This document shows positions 34,406-43,698 of a stretch of DNA of 64,000 bases, piece by piece. How positions within the stretch are numbered: position 1 is the stretch's first letter; every line of letters starts with the position of its first letter. Under the pieces are notes generated by a model. It made no database searches, was not told where the DNA came from, and saw only the letters and a program-made list of their open reading frames with translations. Source of the stretch: Paraburkholderia sp. IMGN_8 (lineage in GTDB: Bacteria > Pseudomonadota > Gammaproteobacteria > Burkholderiales > Burkholderiaceae); assembly GCF_038050405.1 (NCBI RefSeq), contig NZ_CP150900.1, positions 62,001 to 126,000 on the forward strand. The letters are read 5' to 3'. The position numbers were made by a program, and so were the translations under genes.

Positions 34406-35911
34406 TTAGGCCTTGTTGGTGGCCAAGGCTCCGGCGCTGTTGGTGCCGCCGAACAGGGCGGTCAGGTACTGCGAGTTGTTGTTCATCGTCGCCATCAACG
34501 TGTTCAGCGCGGTGAATTGCGCCTGATACTGGTTCGTCAATTGCGTCGTGTAGGTGGCGAGCGAGGTTTGCTGCGCGGTGATGCTCTTCAGATCGGCGTT
34601 CAGCGCGGTGTTGCGCGTATCGATGATGCCGCCGGTCTGGGTGAAGGTGGTGATGCTTTTGTTCAGCTGCGCGGCAATGCCGTTGGTCGAGTTGAACAGC
34701 GAGGCGATCGTCGCCGGGCTGCTGGTCAGCGCGGTGGTGAGCTTGCTGCTGTCGACCACCAGCGTGCCGTCCGCCGGGCTGTCCTTCAGCGTAATGCCGA
34801 TCGACGCCAGCGTGGTGCCCGAGCTGCCCGAGCCGACGGCGCCGCCGACGATCGTGGCCAGCGTGTTCTTGATCGTCTGCAGCGTCGAATCGCCCAGCAG
34901 CGGGCCTTGCGAGCTGGACCCCGCGGTGTACGACGAGAGCGAGGCCATCGTCGTGACGACGGTGTTGTAGAGGCTGACGAAATTGGTGATCGCGGTATTC
35001 TGCGACGTGGTGTCCTGCGAAACGGTCAGCGTCTGCGTAGTGCCTGCCGAAGCTGCCGTCAGGTTCATCGTGACGCCCGAAATCGCGGTTGTGACGGCGT
35101 TGCTCGAGCTGCTCGCCGCGATCCCGCCGACCGTGAACTGCGCGTCCTGGGCCGACGCGCTTTGCGTCCAGGCCTTGGAAGTGTTCGACGAGACGATCGA
35201 CGATGCGCCGCCGGTGGTGCTCGCCGTCGAGGTCACGCCGAGGCTCGACAGGCCGTTGTCGGTCGTGACGTTGCTGGTCGAAACATTGATGACGTTGGCC
35301 GCACCCGTGCTCGCCGAGCGCAGCACGAGGTGGGCGCCGTCCGTGCCGTTCACGATGGTTGCTGTGACGCCGGGGTTGCTGCTGCTGGCGTTGATCGCCG
35401 AGGCAATGCCGGCGAGCGTGTTGTTGGTGCTGTTGACGTTGACGTTCATCGACTTGCCGCCGAGCGAGATCGTCAGCGTGCCGGTGCCCAGTTGCGTCGT
35501 GGCGCCGAACGCCGCCGATGACAAAGCCTGCGAGCTGGCGATCTGCGTCACCGCGACCGAATAGCTGCCCGCTGCCGCGCCTGCGCCCGCCGTTGCCGTC
35601 AGGCCGGTGCCGCTCGCGGTTGCCGCGAAAGTCGACAGCGTGGTGCCGTTGGCGAGGTTCGTGAGGCCCGATTGCAACGCGCTCAGCGCGGAGCTCAGAG
35701 CGCCGTACGCGGAGAGCGTGGTGTTGTCTTTGGTTTGTTGCGCCGTCAGAGCCGCCGTTTGCCCTGCGGTCTTCGCGTTCACGAGTGCCGAAACGAGCGT
35801 CGACACATCCATCGACGAGTTGCCGGTCGAGCCACTGATAATCGACTGAGCGGCCGATTGCAGCGCAGCATTGGCGCTTGCAGTAGAAGACGTGGTTGAG
35901 ATCGAGGACAT
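34406..35911 (-). CDS. fliD: Flagellar hook-associated protein 2 (filament cap)
   Basis: A 501-residue capping protein exported through the flagellum, on which flagellin folds at the growing tip. The N-terminal FliD domain covers about residues 30-130 (DVSTLVSALVNAKTAG, NTTLSAYGALSSALSALQSGL), the middle is strand-rich, and the C-terminal FliD domain ends with a coiled heptad region, ATYTTQLTNQYQAQFTALNTLMA and MNNNSQYLTALFGG. It is rich in Ser/Thr and has no cysteine, as expected of an exported protein. RBS GGAG lies nine bases before the ATG. Located 150 bp after fliC, fliT follows by 4 bp. Confidence 0.95.
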   Translation of the reverse strand: MSSISTTSSTASANAALQSAAQSIISGSTGNSSMDVSTLVSALVNAKTAGQTAALTAQQTKDNTTLSAYGALSSALSALQSGLTNLANGTTLSTFAATASGTGLTATAGAGAAAGSYSVAVTQIASSQALSSAAFGATTQLGTGTLTISLGGKSMNVNVNSTNNTLAGIASAINASSSNPGVTATIVNGTDGAHLVLRSASTGAANVINVSTSNVTTDNGLSSLGVTSTASTTGGASSIVSSNTSKAWTQSASAQDAQFTVGGIAASSSSNAVTTAISGVTMNLTAASAGTTQTLTVSQDTTSQNTAITNFVSLYNTVVTTMASLSSYTAGSSSQGPLLGDSTLQTIKNTLATIVGGAVGSGSSGTTLASIGITLKDSPADGTLVVDSSKLTTALTSSPATIASLFNSTNGIAAQLNKSITTFTQTGGIIDTRNTALNADLKSITAQQTSLATYTTQLTNQYQAQFTALNTLMATMNNNSQYLTALFGGTNSAGALATNKA

Positions 35912-35986
35912 GCAAAGGCTCCGGGCGTCGAGGAATCTGTGTTGGTGTGGCGCGATGCTACATCACTACGGAACGGAAATGCACAG

Positions 35987-36046
35987 CGGGAGGCATGCCT
36001 CCCGTTGCTTGAAACCCGGCGCTGCGCCGCGCTTGCGCGCAGCGCC
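35987..36046 (-). terminator. Hairpin pair after fliC
   Basis: Two strong stems lie just beyond the fliC stop: GGCGCTGCGC/GCGCAGCGCC (36018-36027 and 36037-36046) and the perfect palindrome CGGGAGGCATGCCTCCCG (35987-36004). No T-run follows, so they may act as a weak terminator or protect the 3' end of the abundant fliC mRNA. Confidence 0.6.
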
Positions 36047-36062
36047 GTTACTGCGTCAGCTC

Positions 36063-37208
36063 TTATTGCAGGAGCTTCAGAACTTGCTGCGGGTTCGAGT
36101 TGGCTTGCGCCAGCACCGAGATACCAGCTTGTTGCAGCACTTGCGCCTTGCTCAGGTTCGCCGTTTCTTGTGCGAAGTTGGCGTCCGTGATTTGCGATTG
36201 TGCCGACGACAGGTCGGTCGATTCAGCTTGCTGCGACGTCGCGATCGCCGTGAAGCGGTTTTGTGCGGCACCGAGCGATGCTTGCAGGTTGTTCACGGTT
36301 TGCAGTGCATTGTCGACGGAGACCATCGCTTGGTTTGCGCCGGTGACCGTGCTGATGTCCAGGCCCGAAACCGTCGGCGGGGCGTTGATCGCGTTGATCT
36401 GCGCAACTGCGGCGGTCTGGGCTGCGGAGGCGGCTCCAGGCGAGAGTGCACCGGCGCTGAGTGCCAGCGTGGTGATGGCGGTGCCGGTGCCTGCCTGCGT
36501 GCCCGTGCTGAAAATCGCGGCTGCGACAGTCGCGGCGATAGCCTGGTTGTTTTGATCGGTGAAGGTATAGCCACCCTTGCCGTCCGACAGTACGTTGACC
36601 GACGTGATCGCCGGGCTAGCAGCCGATGTATAAACACCAGTCGAATCGAGACTCACTGCGACCGTGCCGACCGTCGCGCCCGTCTGCACCAGGCCACCAC
36701 CGATCTTCGCAGCCGACATCGACTGGCTCAGGTTCAGGCTGACCGTTTGACCGACGTTCGCACCGACCTGGAACGAGATGCTGCCTGCCGAGCCGTCCAG
36801 AATGTTCGTGCCGTTGAACGTCGTTTGCGACGCGATACGGTTCACTTCCGAGATCTGCGCCGAAACTTCCTTCTGCAGTGCTGCCTGGTCGCTCGACGAC
36901 AGCGCACCGGTCGATGCTTGCACGGCCAGTTGGCGGATACGTTGCAGGCTGGAGGTCAGCGAGGACAGTGCGCTCGATGCGGTTTGAATCATCGACACGC
37001 CGTTGTTCGCATTCGACACGCCCTGGTTCAGGCCGTTGATCTGCGTTTGCATACGCGTCGAGATCGCCAGACCTGCTGCGTCGTCAGATGCGTTGTTGAT
37101 GCGCTTGCCCGACGACAGGCGGGTGATCGCTTGCGAGAGGGCGCTTTGCGAGCCACTAAGGTTTTCCTGTGCAACCAGCGAGTTGATGTTGCTATTGATT
37201 CCGAGCAT
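36063..37208 (-). CDS. fliC: Flagellin
   Basis: A 381-residue flagellin. The conserved N-terminal D0/D1 region is complete (INSNINSLVAQENLSGSQSALSQ-type start, then LSSGKRINNASDDAAGLAIS, MIQTASSALSSLTSSLQRIRQLAVQA, FNGTNILDG), and the C-terminal D1/D0 region is complete (NNLQASLGAAQNRFTAI, SQITDANFAQETANLSKAQVLQQAG, ending QVLKLLQ). The central variable domain is short and rich in Thr, Ser and Ala, the usual site of O-glycosylation. The ATG at 37208 has AGGAG upstream. The sigma-28 promoter is listed separately. It is the filament subunit secreted by the export apparatus. Confidence 0.97.
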   Translation of the reverse strand: MLGINSNINSLVAQENLSGSQSALSQAITRLSSGKRINNASDDAAGLAISTRMQTQINGLNQGVSNANNGVSMIQTASSALSSLTSSLQRIRQLAVQASTGALSSSDQAALQKEVSAQISEVNRIASQTTFNGTNILDGSAGSISFQVGANVGQTVSLNLSQSMSAAKIGGGLVQTGATVGTVAVSLDSTGVYTSAASPAITSVNVLSDGKGGYTFTDQNNQAIAATVAAAIFSTGTQAGTGTAITTLALSAGALSPGAASAAQTAAVAQINAINAPPTVSGLDISTVTGANQAMVSVDNALQTVNNLQASLGAAQNRFTAIATSQQAESTDLSSAQSQITDANFAQETANLSKAQVLQQAGISVLAQANSNPQQVLKLLQ

Positions 37209-37296
37209 TGAAAATCTCCTAAATAAGCCTTGAGCCCAATACGCCACGATGGCATCGGCGGAAGCACTCGTTCATTGCTGGCCGCCTCAGTGAAGG

Positions 37297-37323
37297 TTGA
37301 CGGCGTCCCTAAAAAAAACTTGA
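37297..37323 (-). promoter_or_regulatory. Sigma-28 (FliA) promoter of fliC
   Basis: Read on the minus strand: TCAAGTTT (-35, 37323-37316), an 11-bp spacer, and GCCGTCAA (-10, 37304-37297), against the class consensus TAAAGTTT-N11-GCCGATAA (7 of 8 and 6 of 8 by eye). It lies about 90 bp upstream of the fliC ATG, with a long leader that starts GAGG-free until the RBS. Confidence 0.8.
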
Positions 37324-37476
37324 GGGACTTTCTGCAATTGCGACCTAATTGTTTTTCAGACCGGCTGACGCGGCGAGCGTCTGGAAGTGGCTTCCAGCCT
37401 TGTTCGGTAGATGCACTGCAGGTGTCGAAAAGCTGGCGTATTCTCTTTTTCTCTTGTGACAAACCCCGGAGAAATC

Positions 37477-38418
37477 ATGCATAAGCGCAGGATTGGACGT
37501 TCCGAATTAGAGGTTGCGCCGCTTATGTTCGGCGGCAATGTATTCGGCTGGACCGCCGACGAAGCCACCTCGTTTTCGATTCTGGATGCGTTTGTCGATG
37601 CCGGTCTCGACTTTATCGATACTGCCGACGTCTATTCCGCGTGGGTGCCGGGCAACCAGGGCGGCGAGTCGGAAACCATCATCGGCAAGTGGTTTCGGCG
37701 GAGCGGCAAGCGCGACAAGATCGTGCTCGCCACCAAAGTCTCCAAACACCCGCAGCGCAAGGGCTTGTCGTCGGCCAACATCCAGGCAGCCGTCGAAGAT
37801 TCGTTGCGGCGCTTGCAAACCGATTACATCGACGTCTATTTCTCCCACGACGACGACACTGAAACGCCTCTGACCGAGACGCTCGGCGCCTATCAAAAGC
37901 TGATCGATGCGGGCAAGGTGCGGGTGATCGGCGCGTCGAACTACAGCGGCGCACGGGTGGAGGAGGCGCTTGCCGTGTCCCGCCAGCATGGCCTGCCCGA
38001 ATATCGGCTGCTGCAACCGGAATACAACCTGTACGACCGGGCGGAATATGAAAGCGAAATCGAGCCGGTGGCGCTCGCCAATCAGCTCGGCGTGGTGGTG
38101 TATTACAGCCTTGCAAGCGGCTTTCTGTCCGGCAAGTACCGCTCGCCGGCAGATCTGGCCAACAAGGCGCGCGGCAGCCGGGTTGAGAAGTATCTGAACG
38201 AGCGCGGCCTGCGGATTCTGGGCGCGCTCGACCGGGTCGCCGAGCGGCACGGCAGCACGCCGGCCACGGTCGCATTGGCGTGGCTGATCGCGCGGCCGAG
38301 CGTAACGGCCCCAATTGCCAGCGCCACCTCGGTCGAACAGCTCAAAAGCCTCGCCGCCGCCGTCCATCTGATGCTGAGCGGCGCCGATATCCGCGAACTG
38401 GACGAGGCGAGCGCCTGA
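37477..38418 (+). CDS. Aldo/keto reductase
   Basis: A 313-residue NADPH-dependent oxidoreductase of the AKR fold. The catalytic tetrad appears as Asp in FIDTADVY, Tyr in VYSAW (about residue 53), Lys in LATKVSK and His in YFSHDDDTETPL. NADP-binding residues are in VIGASNYSG and SATSVEQLK. The length is typical. The ATG at 37477 has GGAGAAATC upstream and the family N-terminus (HKRRIGRSELEV) just after it. It is divergent from fliC and shares the 268-bp upstream region. The substrate cannot be told. Confidence 0.9.
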   Translation: MHKRRIGRSELEVAPLMFGGNVFGWTADEATSFSILDAFVDAGLDFIDTADVYSAWVPGNQGGESETIIGKWFRRSGKRDKIVLATKVSKHPQRKGLSSANIQAAVEDSLRRLQTDYIDVYFSHDDDTETPLTETLGAYQKLIDAGKVRVIGASNYSGARVEEALAVSRQHGLPEYRLLQPEYNLYDRAEYESEIEPVALANQLGVVVYYSLASGFLSGKYRSPADLANKARGSRVEKYLNERGLRILGALDRVAERHGSTPATVALAWLIARPSVTAPIASATSVEQLKSLAAAVHLMLSGADIRELDEASA

Positions 38419-38775
38419 TTATGCAAGTGACCTGGCGCAATCGCTAAACCCCTGGTAGGATGGAGAGTTTCCTGATATCATCAGGAGTGAATTGAGATCT
38501 TTGCCTGTTTCGTCAATGTTTTTCATTGATGAAAGGTTGGCGAAACGGCAGCAGACGCGGTTTTGCATTACGTCTGTCCGCGTTGCGCGGTGAACTCCCC
38601 ACCTCTCTTTTCCGGCCTCCGTGGCCGCTTTGCCTCTCGTTTCATTCGTGGTTTGGCCGGGTTCTGCCCGCGTTTGCCTGTTACTGGCCATGAATCGGAA
38701 CGACCGGAGGGCCGGCGCGTGAGCGATTTCCCGCCACGCAATTAACCCGTATCAAGTGATTGAGTTAGGAATTAC
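38419..38775. other. Intergenic region before rpsU
   Basis: About 357 bp. It contains CCTGATATCATCAGG (38471-38485) and the hairpin TTTCGTCAATG..CATTGATGAAA (38508-38534). These may belong to the terminator of the upstream gene or the leader of rpsU. I cannot mark a convincing promoter, and see no gene. Confidence 0.4.
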
Positions 38776-38988
38776 ATGACGACGATTCTTCTGAAGGAAA
38801 ACGAGCCGTTCGAAGTGGCGATTCGCCGCTTTCGTCGCGCAATCGAAAAGAACGGCCTGATCGCTGAACTGCGTGAGCGCCAATCGTACGAAAAGCCGAC
38901 AACGGCACGTAAGCGCAAGAAGGCTGCTGCTGTAAAGCGCCTGCACAAGCGCCTGCGCAGCCAGATGCTGCCGAAAAAGCTGCACTAA
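38776..38988 (+). CDS. rpsU: 30S ribosomal protein S21
   Basis: A 70-residue, highly basic protein of the small ribosomal subunit. The sequence pattern ([47 protein letters not shown] ending PKKLH) is the S21 family from end to end. S21 helps the 30S subunit select initiation sites. A typical upstream AGGAATTAC precedes the ATG, and a strong terminator follows. The gene is monocistronic here. Confidence 0.97.
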   Translation: MTTILLKENEPFEVAIRRFRRAIEKNGLIAELRERQSYEKPTTARKRKKAAAVKRLHKRLRSQMLPKKLH

Positions 38989-39010
38989 GCACGTTTTTTC
39001 TGCACGGCCG

Positions 39011-39057
39011 AACGGCGGTGTGAGCTTCGAAAGAAGCCACATCGCCGTTTTGCTTTT
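39011..39057 (+). terminator. Rho-independent terminator of rpsU
   Basis: AACGGCGGTG TGAGCTTC, loop GAAA, then GAAGCCACATCGCCGTT forms a long stem with one mismatched base pair region, followed by TTGCTTTT. The GAAA tetraloop and terminal T-run make this a very strong terminator. Confidence 0.92.
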
Positions 39058-39209
39058 GGGGCGCGGATTTGATGCGCGGCGGGCGCATGACAGCCCTTGC
39101 CGCTTCCCGCGCAGCCTTGTCGCGTAAGGCGAACGCCGCTCGGGCGTTTCCCGGAGTCTCCAGCCTTTGTTAGACGTGCGGCACTAAGCGGGCCGGCAGT
39201 GTTGCCGCA

Positions 39210-39806
39210 TCAGCCGGCTTTCCGATTGCGTCCCTTCTTGCCGAGCGCCGCGCATCGCGCGCGGCACATGCAGTTCGTTTCGTGATCGTTCACCATGCCG
39301 ACCGCCTGCATGAACGCGTAGCAGATCGTAGAGCCGACGAATTTGCAGCCGTAGCGCTTCAGCGCCTTGCTGAGCGCGTCCGAGACCTCGGTCGATGCCG
39401 GCGCCTGTTTGTACGAGGCCCAATCGTTCTGGATCGGCGTCTGATCGACGAACGACCACACGAAGTTGGCGAGCGAACCGTGCTCCGCCTGAATCTGCTG
39501 CACGGCGCGTGCGTTGTTGATGGCGGCTTCGATCTTGCCGCGGTGACGCACGATACTTTCGTCCAGCACGAGCGCATCGACTTGCCTGGGCGTGAAGCGC
39601 GCCACCTTGTCGATATCGAAGTCGGCAAATGCGCGGCGATAGCCGGCCCGCTTGTTGAGAATCGTCGACCATGACAGGCCGGCCTGCGCGCCTTCCAGCA
39701 CGAGCATCTCGAACAGATGTTGGTCGTCGCGCGAGGGCACGCCCCACTCGGTGTCGTGGTAGTGTACGAGCGCTTCGCTCGACGCCCAGTTGCATCGCTG
39801 TGTCAC
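39210..39806 (-). CDS. tag: DNA-3-methyladenine glycosylase I
   Basis: A 198-residue base-excision repair enzyme that removes 3-methyladenine from DNA. The conserved RCNWA start is followed by YHDTEWGVPSRDDQHLFEMLVLEGAQAGLSWSTIL, then KRAGYRRAFADFD and FVGSTICYAFMQAVGMVNDHE. The zinc-binding residues are Cys and His in the N-terminal NW and C-terminal NDHETNCMCR segments. The start is a GTG at 39806 with AGGAG upstream, which explains the absence of an ATG. It ends at 39210, convergent with rpsU. Confidence 0.95.
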   Translation of the reverse strand: MTQRCNWASSEALVHYHDTEWGVPSRDDQHLFEMLVLEGAQAGLSWSTILNKRAGYRRAFADFDIDKVARFTPRQVDALVLDESIVRHRGKIEAAINNARAVQQIQAEHGSLANFVWSFVDQTPIQNDWASYKQAPASTEVSDALSKALKRYGCKFVGSTICYAFMQAVGMVNDHETNCMCRARCAALGKKGRNRKAG

Positions 39807-39946
39807 TTTCGCGCTCCTGCGTTGTCATGTCGCCCGCCAGCATAGCGGAACGCCTGCGCGCTGCAAGCCGGCCGTTCAGCCGATTGCCGAATTGAAATCG
39901 ACCTGCCACGCTATGCGTTATTCACGACCTGAATTCACTCGATTCG

Positions 39947-40828
39947 ATGACTACAGATTTCTTTCTGCTCGGCATTGACGGCGGCGGCAGCGGCACACGC
40001 GTCGTGCTCGGCGACGCGCAAGGCCGCGAACTGGCGCAGGCGGCGAGCGGGCCGTCAGGCTTGGGCCTTGGCGTAGAACGCGCATGGCAGGCCATTCAGG
40101 CAGGCTGCCACGAGGCGTTTGTACGCGCCGGCGTGACGCTGGACTGGTCGCGTTGCGTACTCGGTTGCGGGCTCGCGGGCGTCAACAACCGCGACTGGCT
40201 GGCAGCATTCCGCGTGCTGGCGCCCGGGGTGGCCGGACTCGCAATTGAAAGCGATGCCTACACCACGTTGCTCGGTGCGCACGGCGGCGCGCCCGGCGTG
40301 GTCGTCGCGCTCGGTACCGGCAGCGTGGCGGCGGCGCTCGACGGCGACGGCGCATGCCGCACCGTCAGCGGTTACGGTTATCCGTCGGGCGACGAAGCGA
40401 GCGGCGCCTGGCTCGGCCTGCGGGCCATTGCGCACGCACAACAGGCGCTCGATGGACGGGGGCCCAACGACGATCTGGCGCAGGCGCTGCTCATCCACGT
40501 CGGCGCGCGTGACCGCGACAGTCTCGTCGTGTGGCTTTGCGAGGCTAACCAGACCGCTTATGCGAGGCTCGCGCCGATTGTCATCGCGCATCGCACGCAT
40601 CCGTTTGCAGCGCGTTTGCTCGGCGAGGCCGGTGCAGAGGTGGGCAAGATGATTGCGGCGCTCGACCCCTCGGCGAGCCTGCCAGTCGCGCTGTGCGGCG
40701 GCCTCGGCGCGCCGTTGCGCGAGTATGTGCCGCAGGTCTATCAGGCCCGTCTACGGGAGCCGCTGGCCGACTCGGCGCACGGCGGATTGCAACTGGCGCA
40801 ACGCGAAGCCGCCCGCATCGCCGGCTGA
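39947..40828 (+). CDS. BadF/BadG/BcrA-type ATPase, N-acetylglucosamine-kinase-like
   Basis: A 293-residue ASKHA-fold kinase. The phosphate-1 motif is LGIDGGGSGTRVVL at the N-terminus, the glycine-rich VVALGTGSVAAAL forms phosphate 2, and SGDEASGAWLGLRA and ALCGGLGAPL complete the ATP site. The family includes N-acetylglucosamine and glucosamine kinases as well as activators of dehydratases; the length and SGYGYPSGDEASGAWLG favour the sugar kinase. The substrate is therefore probably an amino sugar. The gene stands 86 bp before the Cof-type phosphatase, suggesting one transcription unit. Confidence 0.85.
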   Translation: MTTDFFLLGIDGGGSGTRVVLGDAQGRELAQAASGPSGLGLGVERAWQAIQAGCHEAFVRAGVTLDWSRCVLGCGLAGVNNRDWLAAFRVLAPGVAGLAIESDAYTTLLGAHGGAPGVVVALGTGSVAAALDGDGACRTVSGYGYPSGDEASGAWLGLRAIAHAQQALDGRGPNDDLAQALLIHVGARDRDSLVVWLCEANQTAYARLAPIVIAHRTHPFAARLLGEAGAEVGKMIAALDPSASLPVALCGGLGAPLREYVPQVYQARLREPLADSAHGGLQLAQREAARIAG

Positions 40829-40914
40829 GAATGGCGTGGTGGCCGGCAGCAGCCTGCGGATGTGGCGGGCAACGGTAAAATGCGTTCTTTGAACGCTGCC
40901 CGGCTGCTCACACT

Positions 40915-41736
40915 ATGTATAAAGTCATCGCCACGGATCTCGACGGCACGCTGCTCAACGCCGATCACCAGGTGGACCCGTTCACGATCTCCACCGTGCG
41001 CAAGCTGGAAGCCGATGGACTGCACTTCGTGATCGCCACAGGCCGCCACTATTGCGACGTCGCGGGCATTCGCGACCTGCTGGGCATCAGTCCGTATCTG
41101 ATTACGTCGAACGGCGCGCGTATCCACGCACCGGACAACACGGTGATCCATGCGGACGATCTGCCGCCTGCCATCGTGCAGCGCCTGGTGCAGCCGGAAA
41201 TCGCGGGCGAGCATGGCCGCGTGATCGTCAACCTGTTCGCCGACCAGGCGTGGTTGATCGATCGCGATGCGCCGGACCTGTTGAAGTTTCATCAGGATTC
41301 CGGCTTCACCTACGAGGTAACCGATCTGCCCAGGCACGACGGCGTCGACATTGCGAAGGCTCTGTATATCGGTGAGCCCGACGATCTCGCGCAGGTCGCG
41401 GCAAATCTGGCGCGCGAATTCGGCGACGCGCTCTATGTCACCTATTCGTTGCCGGATTGCCTGGAAGTGATGACGTCGAACGTCTCGAAAGGGCGAGCTT
41501 TGCAGATCGTGCTCGAACGCCTTGGCGTCGATGCGTCGCGCTGCGTAGCGTTCGGCGACAACATGAACGATATCGACCTGCTGGAAACGGCCGGTCATCC
41601 GTTCATGATGAACAACGCCAATCCCGACCTCATGACACGCTTGCCGAACGTGCCGCGCATCGGCAATAACTTCGAAGCAGGCGTCGCGCATCATCTGCGC
41701 AAACTTTTCTCGCTCGATGACGAATTGATGTCGTGA
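40915..41736 (+). CDS. Cof-type HAD phosphatase
   Basis: A 273-residue cytosolic HAD hydrolase of the Cof (IIB) subfamily. Motif I is ATDLDGTLLN near residues 6-15, motif II ATGRHY, the lysine of motif III in VSKGRALQ, and motif IV GDNMNDIDLL. Such enzymes dephosphorylate sugar phosphates and related metabolites with broad specificity. It follows the BadF-type kinase, and its ATG has no strong Shine-Dalgarno (GCTGCTCAC), so coupled translation may be weak. Confidence 0.92.
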   Translation: MYKVIATDLDGTLLNADHQVDPFTISTVRKLEADGLHFVIATGRHYCDVAGIRDLLGISPYLITSNGARIHAPDNTVIHADDLPPAIVQRLVQPEIAGEHGRVIVNLFADQAWLIDRDAPDLLKFHQDSGFTYEVTDLPRHDGVDIAKALYIGEPDDLAQVAANLAREFGDALYVTYSLPDCLEVMTSNVSKGRALQIVLERLGVDASRCVAFGDNMNDIDLLETAGHPFMMNNANPDLMTRLPNVPRIGNNFEAGVAHHLRKLFSLDDELMS

Positions 41737-41828
41737 AACGGAATCGCCCCGAATCCACTTTCGCGGACACGGGCCGGTTTTTCGTTTGAGCCTCCGGTCG
41801 AAGGCCGCTTTAAATCTTAATTACCCGA

Positions 41829-42524
41829 TTAGTCTGCCGTGCCGGCGGAAGCGCCCGCGGCCGCCGCCGATCGAGCGCCGGGCAGCGCCGCACAAGGACA
41901 ATCGGCGATGCGGCCGTCCAATCCCTGGTGATCGTGCTTGAAGCTGGCGCGCGCCGTGCCGTTTTGCCAGTCGAGGCGAACGACATAAATACTGTCGAAG
42001 TCGTCGCTTTGCCAGTTGGGGACGTCGGCGGCACTCCCGCCGTGCGCGCTCAGCATCTGGCGCAGCAACTTCACAATCAGCTTGTGTTCCCAGGCAACGA
42101 CAATCAGCTTGTCGCGATTGGCGGGATTGGCGAGCGAGGTGCCGAGCTGGTCGATCTGGGCAAAGCCGTACGGCGTTTGCACCGGCATCTCGAATTGGAT
42201 GGCAGTCGGCTCGATGGTCGCCAGTGGCCGGACATAATAATAAGAATGACCGCTGTCGTCCTTTTGCTGGCTGGGATCTGGCGCGTAGATCGCGTCGGGC
42301 TTGCCGAACTTGGCCGCGATCACCGCCGGCAGCGCAAGCGCACGATTGAGCCCCTGGCAATTAAGTTGGCCCAAGCCCTGCGCGGGTTTCTCGCCGTGGC
42401 GCACGAACACGAGCGTTTCTATATTGCCGTCGGCTGCATGCGCGGCCGGTGGCGCCAATACGCCGATGCAGAAGCTGCCGAGGGAAAGTGCAACGCCATG
42501 CAGGAATCCGCGGAAACGGTTCAT
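41829..42524 (-). CDS. Secreted histidine phosphatase-family protein
   Basis: A 231-residue exported protein. The signal peptide spans residues 1-31 and ends with APPAAHA before the mature DGN. The RHG motif LVFVRHGEKP is present at about residues 40-48, identifying the histidine-phosphatase fold. The second histidine is probably in VVAWEHKLI. The protein has the shape of periplasmic phosphatases, but the substrate is unknown. The ATG at 42524 is chosen because it begins the signal peptide; the upstream frame has no such character. It converges on the Cof gene. Confidence 0.83.
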   Translation of the reverse strand: MNRFRGFLHGVALSLGSFCIGVLAPPAAHAADGNIETLVFVRHGEKPAQGLGQLNCQGLNRALALPAVIAAKFGKPDAIYAPDPSQQKDDSGHSYYYVRPLATIEPTAIQFEMPVQTPYGFAQIDQLGTSLANPANRDKLIVVAWEHKLIVKLLRQMLSAHGGSAADVPNWQSDDFDSIYVVRLDWQNGTARASFKHDHQGLDGRIADCPCAALPGARSAAAAGASAGTAD

Positions 42525-42610
42525 CGGTAGGACCTGTGCGAGTCGGGGGAAGTCGCACGATTCTAGCAGCGGGCACGAGCGGCTATTGCGCGGCTCACCT
42601 TGTTCGCACC

Positions 42611-42640
42611 AAAACAAGGCGGGCGCCGTTGCGCCCGCTT
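42611..42640 (-). terminator. Terminator after the aquaporin gene
   Basis: GCGGGCGC/GCGCCCGC stem with a 4-nt loop, 27 bp past the stop, followed on the minus strand by CTTGTTTTGG. A moderate T-run, strong stem. Confidence 0.75.
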
Positions 42641-42666
42641 GACTGCAAGGATAAGCGCCGCGCCTA

Positions 42667-43407
42667 TCAGTCGAGAGCCAGTTCCTTCGAATCGGCGCGA
42701 CGGCCTCCGGCGAGCGCGGGATACAGCACGCCCGCGATCACTGCGCCAATGATCGGCGCGACCCAGAACATCCACAGTTGATCCACCGCTGCGCCGCCGA
42801 CGAACAGGGCCGGGCCGGTCGAGCGCGCCGGATTGACCGACGTATTCGTAACCGGAATCGAGATCAGGTGAATCAGCGTGAGACACAGGCCGATTGCGAT
42901 CGGCGCGAAACCGGCCGGTGCGCGCTTGTCAGTCGCACCGAGGATGACGAACAGGAAGAAGCCTGTCATCACCACTTCGCAAATGAACGCGGCGGCAAGC
43001 GAGTAATGACCCGGCGAGCGCTCGCCATAGCCGTTGCTGGCGAAGCCGCTTGCAACGAGGTCGAAGCCCGGCTTGCCCGACGCGATCAGGGACAGCACCA
43101 GCGCCCCGAGTACCGCGCCGATCACTTGCGCGACGATATACGGCATCAGATCGCGCGCCGGAAAGCGTCCGGCGACGGTCAGGCCGACGCTCACCGCCGG
43201 ATTCAGGTGGCAGCCGGAGATGTGGCCGATCGCGTAAGCCATTGTCAGGACGGTCAAGCCGAATGCGAGCGAGACGCCGACGAAGCCGATACCGAGCCCG
43301 TGGACCGGACCGGCGAAATTAGCGGCGAGGACGGCGCTGCCGCAGCCTCCGAGCACGAGCCAGAAGGTGCCGAACAGTTCGGCAGCGAGGCGCTTTGACA
43401 ACTGCAT
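42667..43407 (-). CDS. aqpZ: Aquaporin Z
   Basis: A 246-residue inner-membrane water channel. Six hydrophobic segments and both NPA boxes are visible: [13 protein letters not shown] and [14 protein letters not shown]. The first helix begins [19 protein letters not shown]. The selectivity-filter residues include the Arg of the second NPAR and a His in the [11 protein letters not shown] region's usual neighbour. Length and features match AqpZ. The ATG at 43407 has AGGATCACC upstream. It is a single gene. Confidence 0.94.
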   Translation of the reverse strand: MQLSKRLAAELFGTFWLVLGGCGSAVLAANFAGPVHGLGIGFVGVSLAFGLTVLTMAYAIGHISGCHLNPAVSVGLTVAGRFPARDLMPYIVAQVIGAVLGALVLSLIASGKPGFDLVASGFASNGYGERSPGHYSLAAAFICEVVMTGFFLFVILGATDKRAPAGFAPIAIGLCLTLIHLISIPVTNTSVNPARSTGPALFVGGAAVDQLWMFWVAPIIGAVIAGVLYPALAGGRRADSKELALD

Positions 43408-43698
43408 GATTGGTGATCCTAAAAAGTTCGACGCTCTGAATAGCATGCATGGCCGAGCGCGGCTGCATGCCTTTGAGCGCGCAATTCTAGACAATGGCCG
43501 GCAAATCGAGTGTCAAGAATTGTCAAGGTGGAGTCCGCTTTACCTATTATTTTGCGATAAAGATGCCATTTAACAATTCATCGACACTTAATAATTATCA
43601 GAGGATATCTGGCTAAATCGGTATTATTGGCCATTGCGAATTTTTATAATTACAGTTAGTCTGCGTGCCAATGAGTTCTAGAAAAGGGGAGAACCGAG
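43408..43698. other. AT-rich region before the H-NS-like gene
   Basis: About 290 bp, markedly AT-rich from 43530 to 43660. It contains a perfect -10 TATAAT (43645-43650) about 50 bp upstream of the hns ATG but no good -35. H-NS family genes are commonly autoregulated through AT-rich upstream DNA, so this region may bind the protein itself. No gene is seen. Confidence 0.5.
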
